A stretch of DNA of 64,000 nucleotides from Arenicola marina (Eukaryota; Annelida; Polychaeta; Arenicolidae), in the NCBI GenBank assembly GCA_964019135.1, contig OZ025255.1, forward strand, positions 27,095,188 through 27,159,187, in the 5' to 3' direction. Below are positions 22,051 to 33,596 of the stretch, one piece after another. The notes under the pieces were generated by a model, which was not told the origin of the DNA, ran no database searches, and saw only the letters and a list, made by a program, of their open reading frames with translations. The first letter of the stretch is position 1. The number at the start of each line of letters is the position of its first letter. A program made the translations under genes and the position numbers.

Positions 22051-23089
22051 TCCATAAATAACTATTCTAGAAGTACAAACGGGACTCCTTTTGGAAAAAG
22101 CAGATGAAGTTCAACTAGAAGCCTCACTCAACAACAGCAAATGGTCGGCAACAAATAATTAATTATTGAATTACATAAGTGCATGAGCAAATGTTAAGTG
22201 TAAGTTAAATATCACTGTTGTATTAACGCGGATATATGTAATGGAATGAGCAATATCAAAATATTGTAAGAAGAAAACGTGTTCGACTCTTCGTGCATTC
22301 CATGAATATGAAGATGTCAAGTGGAAGAATTAGAGTCTGTGTCATAGAACTTATACTATACTTATCCTGGAGCCGCCCGTACAATCTGTGGTAATGCACG
22401 GCTTATGCCTGGAAACTCGTCCTTCCCGGCAAAAAAACACAAAATATCCACCCTATAAATGTCTCTTTAGATGGGATGAATTGTACCTGATTGGGATGAT
22501 TGCACCATGTAACCTGGGGGCTATGACTATGATACACGTTTTAATGCGCAAGTTACGTATTAATTATAATTACGTGACTAGAGGATCAGTTTACTAAGAT
22601 ACGAACTCGTAAGCCTATCTGTAAATCTCATTTTACGACTGATCTGCATTTCACAATCAACAGAAAAAAAAACTTCAGAGGATATTAGTGTAAATCCATC
22701 TTCGTTCAATTTAATTACAGTCTATATTATTGAAATAAATTATTGCATTAATTATTGCATTAATGTATTAAAGATAAAGTCAACATTTTACGCTTCCCTT
22801 AAGCCTGGTAGGGCAAAAATAAAATTTGTCGAACAAAGGTTATCATAGCTAAGTGAACTGAACCCCAGGCAGATATCTTACTTAAACCGATGAAACATTG
22901 CATTAAGCCCAACAGATTCGTATTACAGAATGGGTTGAAGAAAGTTGCATTCACACCTGTGCTACATAACAGTGAAGATAAACGTTTAAAGCATCTGTAC
23001 TATAGCTAACTTGAACTATAATATATTCTAACTGCGTATATAATCATAAGAACGATCGTATATAGACCATTATGAATGATTTGGCCGTG

Positions 23090-25800
23090 TCACACCACAA
23101 CGCGTTGCCATAGCAAGGACGCAAGGATGGAATACAACATTGTCACCACACCACGTGGCTCTGCCACGTGATATACCCCTGCCGCTTTAGAAGTGGTCAC
23201 GCGATCGCCTAACGGGATTCCCGTAGACTGTTCTAGTGTTGTGATTTGAGTCGCTGTCGCCATGGAGACCGTTGCCCTGGCGGCTGATGGCTTCAGGGAG
23301 CAGTTGGTCTGTACTGTGGGCTGTTCGCACGGCAGGGAATCGACCCTGGCCATCCAGCGGCCGGGGTGGCAGGCGTTGCTGGTCTCGGTGACTCGCCTGA
23401 TGGCCGGTGTCCGGGCGTCAGGGTGGGAGCAGAGATTGATGTTGCCAGGCAACACCAGACCCACCTTTAAAAGACAACCACATAAACTCCTGTATGACTA
23501 TATGTCTTGATAAGTGAATATACATACGTATCATTAATGGAGATGTTCCCCCTGTATCTATCATAATATTGACAGCGTACGAACACATGGAGCCGAGAGG
23601 GTCTCAATATCATGTATTTTATATAAGGGAGACAGCTGCGCATGGGGGGACATTTCTGCATGTCACACCGGCCGTGCCGATAACGGGATTTCACCAATTG
23701 CACAAATAATTAGTTTTGTCGTTTTGCCAGCAATTAAGCCAATAGCAATTCGCACTTCATCCAAATCGCCCGTTGTTGGTTCCAGCAACTAAGTATTTAT
23801 ACTAAATATCCGATTAAAACTAGGGCACCGATATAGGCATTTATCACATTAGCCAGGTATACTCCGCTGGCGAAGTGATAAATTTCTCTCCAACGTACAT
23901 AAGCATCTGTAAGGTTTGTTCCTCTCGGTTTGGTCCACATTATCTTGTCGAAGTTGAGCATGATGAAGGTTCTGTTGCCGTCACTGGTTACGACCCCTTG
24001 CATCGTGTTTGGCTGGAACCCCAAGTATATATATGTGAGGATGGGTGAGGCAGGCCAAGCGATGTTGTCGTAACTCGCATCACTGTCACACCTAATACTG
24101 CATGACCCCTCCCCGCTGTTCATCCAAAAAAACAATCAAATATGTCATCAAATTGGATGGCCATGTAAACGGGCAAAAACAAACACGTAATAATAACGAA
24201 TATTATCATGGTACAAAAGTTAATATTAATTATTACAAATTTGTCAGAAAAAACGATGTGGTGCATCCAAATGCTATACAAGTGAGAACATGGCAAAATG
24301 CCATAGCAGTGACCCGGCCTATGTATACCTCGCGCAGTCTTTTTACTTCATTAGTAGTAACGGGAACTTGGCTGTAATAATACCGGAGTTTGCCTCGTGC
24401 CGCCGAAGTAGGTCACGAGGTGGAACGTGACAACGAAGACCCACGTAGCACGGAAGTCCTGGTGGAGTGGCCAGAAGGCGTCTGTGACTTCACGCGTGGC
24501 CCTCGTGACGTCACGCTCCGCATGCCCATTGCGGAAAAACGTTTGACTGCGGCCCTTGATGGAAGCATCAGCGAAGGTCCAGACCGCCAATATTCTCCGA
24601 ACCCAAGCCCCGCTCTCAAAGAAAACTGAACCAAATGGGCTGATCTGACACAGAGAATATTACTATGTAAATATCGCAAAGAGTAGGGGGTTATCCTCGG
24701 GGACATGGCTCCACTCTAACTTCCTTCTCCCATTGACGCGATATGACCAAAAGAGGTTAAAGCGACCTTTACAAAAAATACAACCAATCAAACAACTATG
24801 TAAACATGCACGGATATATGTGATATCAAATCTATATATACACTAATACTTAACACAAATCTATATGGTTCGATTCTGCAAAGGTAGGTTGTTACATGTA
24901 GATGCACTTACGTCCAAATAATTGGAGACCTGTTCAAATTTATTGCATACATATGTACAAATTGTACATATGTGCAAATGATTTGAACGTATGTGCAAAT
25001 GATTTGGACATGTGTGCAAATATTTGGACATTTCGTAATACGTGTGCACCGCTGGCTCAGTATCGTGCGGTCAGAGGCAGGTGATTTCCAACGTGACCGG
25101 TCAACATGACGCCCGGGTGGCCCAGTCGGCCTGAGCATCGCACCTCTGATGGTAAATACATCGCAAAGTGATATTTTGTACATGCAACCCAGTGGCGGGT
25201 CTAAGGGGGCGGGTATGCTAAACTCACCCTTCTCAAGCAAAGGGATCTTAGGGTCCGTTAAAGTCGAAATTTAGTCAATGACCCTCATTGAGGAAGAAAG
25301 GAAGAATTCCGTTTTTCTCGTCAACACCAGGGCCATCTTAGGCGTAGACCAACCACCCCACGGCACCGGCGGTCACGCCCACCCCCCCCCCCCCCCCAAC
25401 CGGTCGCAACTTTTTAGAGATCAAAAAGCCCCCCACCCCGTATCGGTCACAACCGTCCTTCCTTTCTTTCAAAAAATCTTAGATTCTTAGATCTAAGCGA
25501 AAAAACAGGTGGTTGGGACTAACTGTGAAGGCACCGAACGCGCTGACTACTTGGACCAGATTACACCCAGCAACTAACTGAAAGACTTTTCTCCGTGGTG
25601 CTTACTCGTGTATAAATTGCCGTTATGTTCATGAAGGGAATATTCCTTGTTAATGTCATGGCTGCAATGTGTCTGGATTTTGGAAGAACGCGATCACCTA
25701 CGTCAGTCCCATAAGGCCAGAGCAACCCGTCCTCCTCAGTGTCACCGGACAATATGCAGCTCATCTGGAGCACTGTCGCAAACAAATAGTGGCTTCTCAT
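23090..25800 (-). CDS. secreted NIDO-domain protein, copy B
   Basis: Exons on the minus strand: 25800-25606, 24614-24384, 24012-23899, 23464-23090, all phase 0, total 915 nt (304 residues plus stop). It has the same plan as copy A: signal-peptide-like MRSHYLFATVLQMSCILSG, WPYGTDVGD, VWTFADAS, RATREVTDAF, VTYFGGT, NTMQGVVTSDGNRTFIMLNF, DKIMWT, RTPAIRRVTETSNACHPGRW and C-terminal GVVTMLYSILASLLW. The optional exon of copy A survives only as a relic (about 25145-25088) with two single-base losses and no donor, but its removal keeps the frame. The AATAAA seen after copy A's stop is not present here. The coding frame is intact, so this may be an active paralogue or a young pseudogene. Confidence 0.7.
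24675..24794 (+). mobile_element. 3' SINE fragment, copy B counterpart
   Basis: Same insertion as at 13859, with target duplications ACTATGTAAATAT (24662-24674) and ACTATGTAAACAT (24795-24807). One of the two has since changed by one base. Confidence 0.75.
25190..25490. mobile_element. probable degraded TIR element, copy B
   Basis: Counterpart of 15890-16175, beginning CAGTGGCGGGTCTAAGGG and ending TTCTTAGATCTAAGC. It includes a C-run of about 15. Confidence 0.4.
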
Positions 25801-25852
25801 AACCGGATTGTTCAATATCGCTTTTCACAACGACGAATTAGATCTGCACCAA

Positions 25853-25962
25853 TGGTGCAGCTGTTGTCTTGTTGCAGCTGTTGTCCTGTTGCAGCTGTTG
25901 TCCTGGTGCAGCTGTTGCCCTGGCGCAGCTGTTGCCCTGGTGCAGCTGTTGCCCTGGAGCAG
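25853..25962 (-). promoter_or_regulatory. CAGCTG E-box array upstream of NIDO copy B
   Basis: Six CAGCTG hexamers 17 bp apart begin 53 bp before the copy B start codon. The spacer bases differ from copy A (GTTGTCTTGTT, GTTGCCCTGGC) while the hexamers are all intact. Confidence 0.5.
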
Positions 25963-25999
25963 TAGGATCCAAGCTACGCAGCTGGTTGTGGCTTTAGTC

Positions 26000-27540
26000 A
26001 GTGGCAATGTGCGTGCTACACGTATGCCAAGTGACAAAATGCAGGCGACGGGTGGCGTAGGGTGATCAGCAATAGTTGTCTTGACGGACCTTGCTGGAGC
26101 AGTGATCGCTGTGACTTGATGAAATTGTCATCAATAAGACATCAAGGGACTGTGTTTGACTAATCCCTTGCGCCTATGTTCACATCCCGATTATATTGAC
26201 AGGTAGAACTACCCAGTTTTAGTGCCAGTAACTATGGTTTACCACCGGCTAATGCAATTCGTAAGCTACGAACACCCTCTTAAAACCTTCCCAAACCTTT
26301 AAGCTGGATTATTTTTAAATATTTACCAGATCCTCTACAGGAGGCCGCGAAATCGTAAATAGTCGGCATTGCTAATGACGTGACACCTCTTTTTTTATAT
26401 CTATGAATACATCTATAGATGTGTACAGCTGTCAAAGGTATACAGCCTGCAAGTCATAGAACAATGGATATGATGCCACAATCCACGTAACACAAAAGAA
26501 AGATGCAACGTGGCATACCATGACACCAAGGACGTCTCTTTGTTGACATGAAAGGAATGAGAATGATATGTGAGTGCATTAAACCACTATTGTCCGCAGA
26601 AACAAAGGCTAATCTGGGACTAACTCTTTGTTGAAGAAGCTAAAATTGAACGAATTCGGTGAAATAACGAAAACGGTTGACGCGCAGGACCAAAATGACT
26701 AGCAAAGCTCTCCCTATAACAAAAATGTATTAATTAAAGCATTATAGCGGCCTACAGGGAGTAAATGTCCTCATTCACCTGAGGGGCACATCTGCTCTGG
26801 ATCCCTTTAATCAGTCACCAAGGCTAAAACACCCGCCGGGGTGTGTCGGTCGGTACACGGTCATTGCCAGGGTCACATCGGTGTGCTGCTGTGCAATCTG
26901 AACCCCGCAGAATGCCCACGGGACGCCCCAGCCAACAGGTTAACGTCATGACAACGTCGACACAACGTTATTTTTTTTTTGCGATAACCTTGTGACGACA
27001 TTCAGTCCAGTATTAAAATTGTGCCATCTGTGAAAAACAAATGCGTATATGTTGAATTAATTACAAGCATGACTGTCAAAGACAGATGCGGATTGGCCAT
27101 CGCCAGGTTAAGTTCGTGGATGGACCATGTAGGTCAATCGCAATCACGATGCCAATTAGTGTACGTTTTGGGCCTACATGTGCCTTGCATAGGGCTATAC
27201 AGTTCTCGCGATCGGGCCGCAAAACTTCAGTTTTGGGGATAATCAAACACACGTGCACCATGTTGTAGTATAGGCAGCTACAAGTCAATTTCTTTCCAGG
27301 TTTATTCTAAAGCCTATAAGTACCATTTCACTAAACATGGCTATGGGAGGTGTACGTTGAAATATTTAGAGGCGATGAAGCGCAGAACATTGAGAATATA
27401 CAAGGAAATATTCGTCTTCAAAGCACTCGAAAGCTAAAAATAGCGTTCTAAATATAGCCCTGAAACCGCGCTTTCGCGAGTTCCCCAAAACAGCGTGTTA
27501 TGTCACAGAGTTGCACGTGCCTCCGCGGTAACAAAAATGG
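26000..27540. other. region upstream of NIDO copy B, no gene seen
   Basis: Counterpart of about 16690-18235 in copy A. Only short, unconserved open frames are present. Confidence 0.35.
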
Positions 27541-27547
27541 GGAAGAG

Positions 27548-28898
27548 CTTGGGTGCGTTCGATTGAGCGCCATATCTGGTTCTAGAACTAGAACAGTCAG
27601 TTCTGCGCGTTCGATTTGACACCTGCACCAGTTCCAGAATCTCGGAACCGGTTCTCATTTTTCGCCAGATATGGTTCGCAAAGCGCATGCGCGAAGACCA
27701 AATTAAGATGGCAGTAAGTTAGGTCTTGTACGCTTGACAATTTTAAAGTCCCATGTTGTTCGTAAACCAGCTCAAATGTAATTGTGAAGTGTAATATTCG
27801 CTACGTGATACCGATTTGAGACAAAATCTAAACAAACAAACCGGCGGAGTCGCGGGAACACTTAGTTCCGACATCAAAATCACGAACAAAGTGGTTGCCT
27901 TTGATGTCGGAGATTGGAAGGGGAGGCGGGGGGCAAGGGGGGGGGGGGGGGAGTGGTCGCGTTCCCAAATCACGAAGAATAAATTTCTTTATTCTCGGGT
28001 CACGACGAATTAAATGGAGTAATCACCGCATACAAAGGAAGGGCGGATGCATCATTCCCAATTAACGGTTGTTTAGTATTAAAATTCTCAGTTCATTATT
28101 AATGAAAATCATTGATCACGACGGTCGACTAATATCTCATTCCCAGCTCACGAAGAATTAGTTTGCTCATTCCCAACTCACGGTGAAATGGAAAGCTTGT
28201 TCCCGACTAACGGCAATACCCCCTTGCCCCCCCCCCCCCCCCGCCCCCCCTCCCGCCAACCCCCCTTGGAAGGGTCCCATAACAAGAAAAGTAGGCCCAG
28301 TAAGAGTTTTCAACTGCAAGAAAGAGTTATTATACAAATCTGGTGGAGGGGAACCGCGGTGCCTTGATGCCTGAGAGAGCGCATATGTGCGATGAAAAAT
28401 ACTCCTATAGAGCGGATATTTAAAAACTTGCGACCCGGGGTGGGGGGGGGGTGCTCTGAAAGTGTGCGTTCATTCATTTCGTGTGCGGATTTGGGCGGTA
28501 AAACTCCCTGAGCAAGCGGATTTGGGGCACGAAAAAGGGGTGGAGGCGTTACTGCGGAACCCCCACCCCAAACCCAGCAATGTATAAAGTACCCCCCCCC
28601 CCCGATGCAGATATGAAAATGGAGCTACAATGTTTTTATTTCCAGAATGAAACAGCTACTGATGTCCATCTTCAATACCAGTTTTATCCGACGCTCAAAG
28701 CATCTGTAACTGAACAGCATGAGCACAAAGCTCCACACAGTCTAATGTAAACCCGCCAAGACTACAACATACATGTCGACCTTGACCCTCGTACCAGTTT
28801 TAGTATCGTTAGATTCGTACCGCATATTCCAGAACCAGAACCCACTGCGCAGCCTGCAATTCTGGTTCTAGAACCGAGTCAATCGAACGCACCCCAAG
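27548..28898. mobile_element. TIR DNA transposon (non-autonomous), 1.35 kb
   Basis: Terminal inverted repeats CTTGGGTGCGTTCGATTGA (left) and TCAATCGAACGCACCCCAAG (right) differ by one G. Both subterminal regions hold the palindrome GGTTCTAGAAC. No transposase frame is seen. Copy A has no such element at the matching site (18231-18245), so insertion followed the duplication. Target duplication is unclear because flanking bases also differ. A second small element (27929-28232) sits inside it. Confidence 0.75.
27929..28232. mobile_element. GGGGGCAAGGGG-ended small element, nested copy
   Basis: Ends in GGGGGCAAGGGG and CCCCTTGCCCCC. Inside, several near copies of ATTCCCAGCTCACGAAGAATT and AATCACGAAGAATAAATTTC recur. 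Related copies lie at 46011-46267 and 62038-62361. It has no coding capacity. Confidence 0.7.
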
Positions 28899-29614
28899 TG
28901 ATCGACTTAATCATTCCGCTGTCAAAATGTGCAGTGCATGGAGTAACAACACACTGATGCGTCATTAAACCACATGGTAAAGGTAAAATAAGACCGGTTG
29001 GATGTTTTTGGATCACTTTTGGATCACGAAAAGAAAAAGTTTTTTCATTCTTTGTAAGTTGTCTGTTCGAAGCGTTGCGCCAACGTTGTCACCGGGGAGA
29101 ATCCGTGTGACGTCATAATGCATCGTTTTTGTAGGAAATGCAAAAAAACGTTAGTTTCTCAGCTGTGTTGTCCCGTCCTAAGAAATATTCGTCATTGTGA
29201 TGGCGCAAATGAATGAAAAATATGTCATCTATCGGTTTTATGCAGCTATTTTTTTTAAATATTATTAATCATATTGCTAGGCCTTCCGCAGTGGACCCAC
29301 CCCTCGGCGCCTGGCTCTTGCGCAGGTAACCTGGTTCCCTGTCTCGGTCTTTGCGTAACATATACGTCACGACTACGTCACAGATAATCAGGATACCAGT
29401 GTGGGCAGTTCCGAACACGTGCTTCGTTTGTTTGTCCCCAAAATAAGTAAACCGGAAATCTTGGCGAACGAGACTTTATAGCCCTATACGGTGTTTGAAT
29501 TTGGCTAATCGCCCGAATATTTTTACTGCAAAAACATTTCCCCCTGAAGGGGATAAGTGAGACAAACGCCATCTTGCTTCAAACATGACATTAGTATTTG
29601 GGCGCGGGGACTAT

Positions 29615-29733
29615 ATTGATCAAGGTCACGCATTTAATGTCAAGGTCACGCATTTAAGGTCAAGGTCACGCACTCAAGGTCAATGTCACGCGCTCAAGGT
29701 CAGGGTCACGCGTTTAATGTCAAGGTCACACAT
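29615..29733 (+). repeat. 20-bp array of TCAAGGTCA motifs, copy B
   Basis: Six exact TCAAGGTCA nonamers in six units. It is shorter than in copy A, with different linkers. Confidence 0.65.
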
Positions 29734-30684
29734 AACTCAATTAATATTGCGTTTAGAGATCAGCTGTTTAAGAGTATTCTTCAGATCAAGGCAAAAACGA
29801 CTTATTGGCTCAAATTTGTTTGCGGATATTGACAGTTTTTCGGGTATCGGCCAATCAAAATTTAGCGTACGTTAACCTCTTGTCAAGTGCGGTTTTGAAC
29901 TTTGGAGGGCCAGAACTCGGTTAATATTTGAGTTAGGGAGCTTAGTTTGGCGGCTAGAGCGCTCGCAAAAGGTGCACTCCTCCCAGCTGACGCTCCTATT
30001 ATGAGTCAACGGCGATATCGACCGGCAATCCTTCGGGTTGCGATGGCCACCGTTCGCTTAATAGCTACGCTAGATAGTCGAAACTGGTTGCCAAAGACGG
30101 TCCAACATCGACTTGGATGCGGTATCCGCATTTGCTTTTCGCCTAGCACGCTTAGTTTCGCCGCTATAAGGCTCCATAATTTAGCAATGATAAGTTTGAG
30201 AAAAGGGATTAGGGCGTGACCAAGCACACGTAGAAAGTCGGAATTTGATCGTATTCGCTCGCAATGGCGCTTTCTATCTGGAAAAATAGCCCACATTGAA
30301 CAGCACCCGTTAGATTGTGTTCATCCAGCATCCGGATCCTAGGGGTCCAAATTGGGCAAAATTGCGCTTTCAGCGAGCAATTTGTTACTGATAAGCTTTC
30401 AGTGGGCAGTGGGCACTTCAAAATTCATCAAGAGTTGCGGAGTGGTCATCGTCAGGCTAAGTTCGTAGATAGGCGATGTAGATCAGGGGTTATGGTCACA
30501 GGATTTTTGTTGTTGAAAAACAGCCCACAGAGCTCTATGTCGCATCGATACGCCGAACAACGAATGAGCGACGTTTCGGGTCTACAACTCGTAGAGAGTG
30601 GCGATGGGTTTTGGCATGGTCGAAGTAATCTCAAAACAAAACCTCGATTTTCGTCTTTCCTCTCAAGGTACGCTTGACAATATT

Positions 30685-31437
30685 CGGGGTGTTAAGAAAT
30701 CAGGATACATTCATGCTTTACGTAACATGTCCATGTCGAAAATATGTCCACCACCTCGCAAATGTCCAGGAACTTTCGAATGCCAATCACGGAGATCAAA
30801 AAAAGTACCCCCCTCCCCCCTTCCTTATGTTATGAACACAAGTTCTTTGTTAGTCGTGTTTTATCGACGTAAATGGAGGGTTCGGGACCTCGCTCATCAT
30901 AACGCACTGAGTTAAGGTCATCTTCATCGTAATTCATGCAGCAAAACCGCCGACCGCGAGGAGAATAAATATAAATCAATGAGCAGTCTTATACGGTATG
31001 CTACTTATACCTGCATTGAATAAATATATGACCTGGGTCTGTAAACAGCCAGATGAAAGAAACAGTCCGGTCTGGTGGGATAGCGACTGCGATGCTGCTA
31101 AAAGGTAAAAGCTCTCGTCTTTATCTTGTTACAGGGACACTCGCTCCAACACAGATCTTGCGAGATACCAACGCGTTAAGCGTGACTTTAAAAATGTATG
31201 TGCTAACAAGAAAGCATCGCGAGTGAGGGAGCTTTGCAATAAACTATGTCGTGTGGGAAGTGACACAAGTTTCTTATGGAAATTTGTTAAAACTTTTAAA
31301 CATAAAGATAATGTATCTCGATGTATATCACCTTCGGAATGGTACGAATACTTTAGAGCTATTACTAAATAACGCACCAGACACTGCATCTGAATTCTTC
31401 GATAATGAATTTGCACAAAAACTAGAAAGCCACTGAA
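30685..31437 (+). mobile_element. decayed LINE fragment, copy B
   Basis: Same LINE as 20168: RSGLVG/WDSDCDAAKR-like linker, then RYQRVKRDFKNVCANKKASR. It is interrupted by an insertion of about 300 bp (30765-31040) relative to copy A, and homology ends at AGAAAGCCACTGAAC. Confidence 0.7.
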
Positions 31438-31439
31438 CA

Positions 31440-31965
31440 ACACAGTCCTGTTGAAAAACGCATTTCTAATATGATCATAATGGGGACAGATACAGATGAA
31501 ATGATATTCGTCTTCAATGGCTTGTATTCCTGCAGCGAGACAGAAACTGAAGAATCTAAGGTTTCAGTCTACTATTCCCCTCTGACTCGCGATCGCTAGC
31601 TAATGCGAAGAGCATCGTAATTTTGACAGCGCGATTCTATAATTATAAATTTTGACACAAGATAGATAGTTTTCAAGTACCAACGAGGTTTGGAAACTGC
31701 GGTAACTGTCCAACTAGAGTTGTATTCCACTCCTGGGTAGAAATGTGTTTAAATGTACTAAGAAACATATCGACATGTCCGACTTCCTGTGCGATCCACA
31801 CATGATCGAAACCATATCTAAACAGCACTTTTCTTATTCCGGTCGCCCACGTGACTTTGCCGGCTAAATCCAGATTATATGACACTGTATACGGGCTTCT
31901 GCTTAATCTATTCTCGTGGTGCAAAATGTTTAGCCAGAATTTTAGACATATATAATACATATAGT
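31440..31965 (-). mobile_element. inverted LINE 3' coding fragment
   Basis: Reads on the minus strand. It includes VTWATGIRKVLFRYGFDHVW followed by IAQEVGHVDMFLSTFKHIST, the usual C-terminal LINE block (Leu-rich, GF..VW..Q.V), and further on EDEYHFICICPHYDH, matching the C-terminal motif at about 21260. It directly abuts copy B's LINE piece in the opposite direction. Confidence 0.7.
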
Positions 31966-32144
31966 GCCTTCCTGCCGCATTCTCCCAAAAAAGCTATGTC
32001 GCGGGGTCTAGTTGGCAAACACAGAATTTATTTCAAAAACCTACTATCAAAGATACTTGGTCAATGAAGGGTTTATTTACCCTTGCAATAAGTTATTCAG
32101 ATAAATGATATTAATTATGATCCTTCCTCGGTCTTTGGGACATC

Positions 32145-32408
32145 CGGGCCGGCCCGACAGCTCAGTGGGTTAAAGCGCTCGCATTGAGTGCTCTGGCCAC
32201 CTGAGAGCCTAACGGCACGTGGATCGGTGATTCGCGCCCCGCTGTGGTCATGTCTGTGTGGTCGCAGGATAAAGATCCCATGTCTTTCTACGCAAGGAGT
32301 AGGGGGTTACCCCCGGAGACATGGCTCCACTATCCCTTTCTTCCCCCGTTGACGCGGTATGACCAAAAGTGGTTAAAGCGTCCTGAATAACCATCCAATC
32401 CAATCCTC
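32145..32408 (+). mobile_element. near full-length SINE with 8-bp duplications
   Basis: Complete head (GGGCCGGCCCGACAGCTCAG), box B-like GATTCGCGCCCC, body and tail. GGGACATC flanks it at 32137-32144 and 32409-32416. Confidence 0.8.
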
Positions 32409-32550
32409 GGGACATCATGACGTATGCATGCTGGTCGTCACTGCCTCAAACTTGCCAAATAATGATGATTAATACTTTTGTGTTACGACTTTTCTACATA
32501 GCATTAAGAAGGTTTTGTTTTGGTGGCTAGTGTGTTGGGGTCGGTCGAGG

Positions 32551-32750
32551 GGACTTGGCCAGGCCCACCACTGTGCCGCAGTCCTCAGGCTCATGCTATA
32601 CTCCATACACCGTTACACCAGTTCATTGGGACGAGTCCTTCAGTAATGGGACTTGGCCAGGCCCACCACTGTGCCGCAGTCCTCAGGCTCATGCCATACT
32701 CCATGCACCGTTACACCAGTTCATTGGGACGAGTCCTTCAGTAATGGGAA
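32551..32750 (+). repeat. two-copy 99-bp tandem duplication
   Basis: ACTTGGCCAGGCCCACCACT recurs at 32551 and 32650 with nearly identical following sequence. No recognised coding content. Confidence 0.8.
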
Positions 32751-32879
32751 TAAAACGTCGTGTCAGGCTCAGACCGGACGATCCAAACATTGAGACATTG
32801 ATCCGGATTGCTCCGCTCAATTTGGGCAAAACAGTAACAGATACTTGTGTTAATCTTGGGTAAGAGTACATTGGCCACT

Positions 32880-33590
32880 GATGAAAGTAAAGTCAATGAC
32901 ACATGCAGTGGCGGATCCAGGAATTTACGAAAAGTGAGAAACTCCAGTGAGAAACTTACGATCGACGGGGTGGGAAGGGGTGCTGAGGTACAGAAGTATT
33001 AGTGACCGTGCCTCGTGTCCCCCCTTCTTCGGAGAAAGGGGGGAACGTGCCTTTTTACGCCAATTTTTCAGCGAAAGGGGGGGGGGGGCAGGTGCCCACG
33101 TAGAGTTATTGATGAAATAATAGGTTGGTGCAGTTAGACTGCGAACTATTTATCTTCCATATTTATTGCCACATCTTTGCAATGGCTTGACAGAAACACA
33201 AGTTTGTGCGTCATCTTTACATCACGGGAAGGCATCACGTTGACTAATATAAGGCGCGATGGGCTCAGTACTTCACTCGGAAGTGGTCTTGTACCGAAAT
33301 CAGCCGACGCTGAGTCACCCTCGCGGTCGATACACGCGACTTAGGCTGTCTATCACCTAAGGAACTCTGGAGGACGTGTCGGTTTAACACCGCCACCTTC
33401 CTATAACGACCCTCATGCTAGGCCATAGGTGTCAGACACACACATCATGGGTACAATTGATTTATTAATGAGGGCAATAACCATTCAGTACGTGTCTGCG
33501 ACCGCCAGACGGCGCTGGATGGGTGGATTGCAGCGCCTCTGGTGGACAAGCCAGTCGTCCCCTGATGGTCAATTATAACTAATGGCTAGC
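32880..33590. other. non-coding stretch with an element end and CTCF-like motifs
   Basis: TGGCGGATCCAGGAATTT at about 32911 resembles the element at 11504, and a G-run lies at 33078. At 33500-33545 two motifs of the CTCF type face different ways: CCGCCAGACGGCGCTGG on the + strand and CCACCAGAGGCGCTG on the minus strand. No exon is seen. Confidence 0.35.
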
Positions 33591-33596
33591 GCTGTC

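Larger units (their letters stand above)
21855..31434. repeat. segmental duplication, copy B
   Basis: Counterpart of 10640-20643; see that entry for paired landmarks. It lacks the 1.5 kb of copy A between 14085 and 15650 and gained a TIR element at 27548-28898. Divergence is visible throughout introns and spacers (substitutions and many small indels), while NIDO exons 2 to 4 keep the same lengths. Confidence 0.85.
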
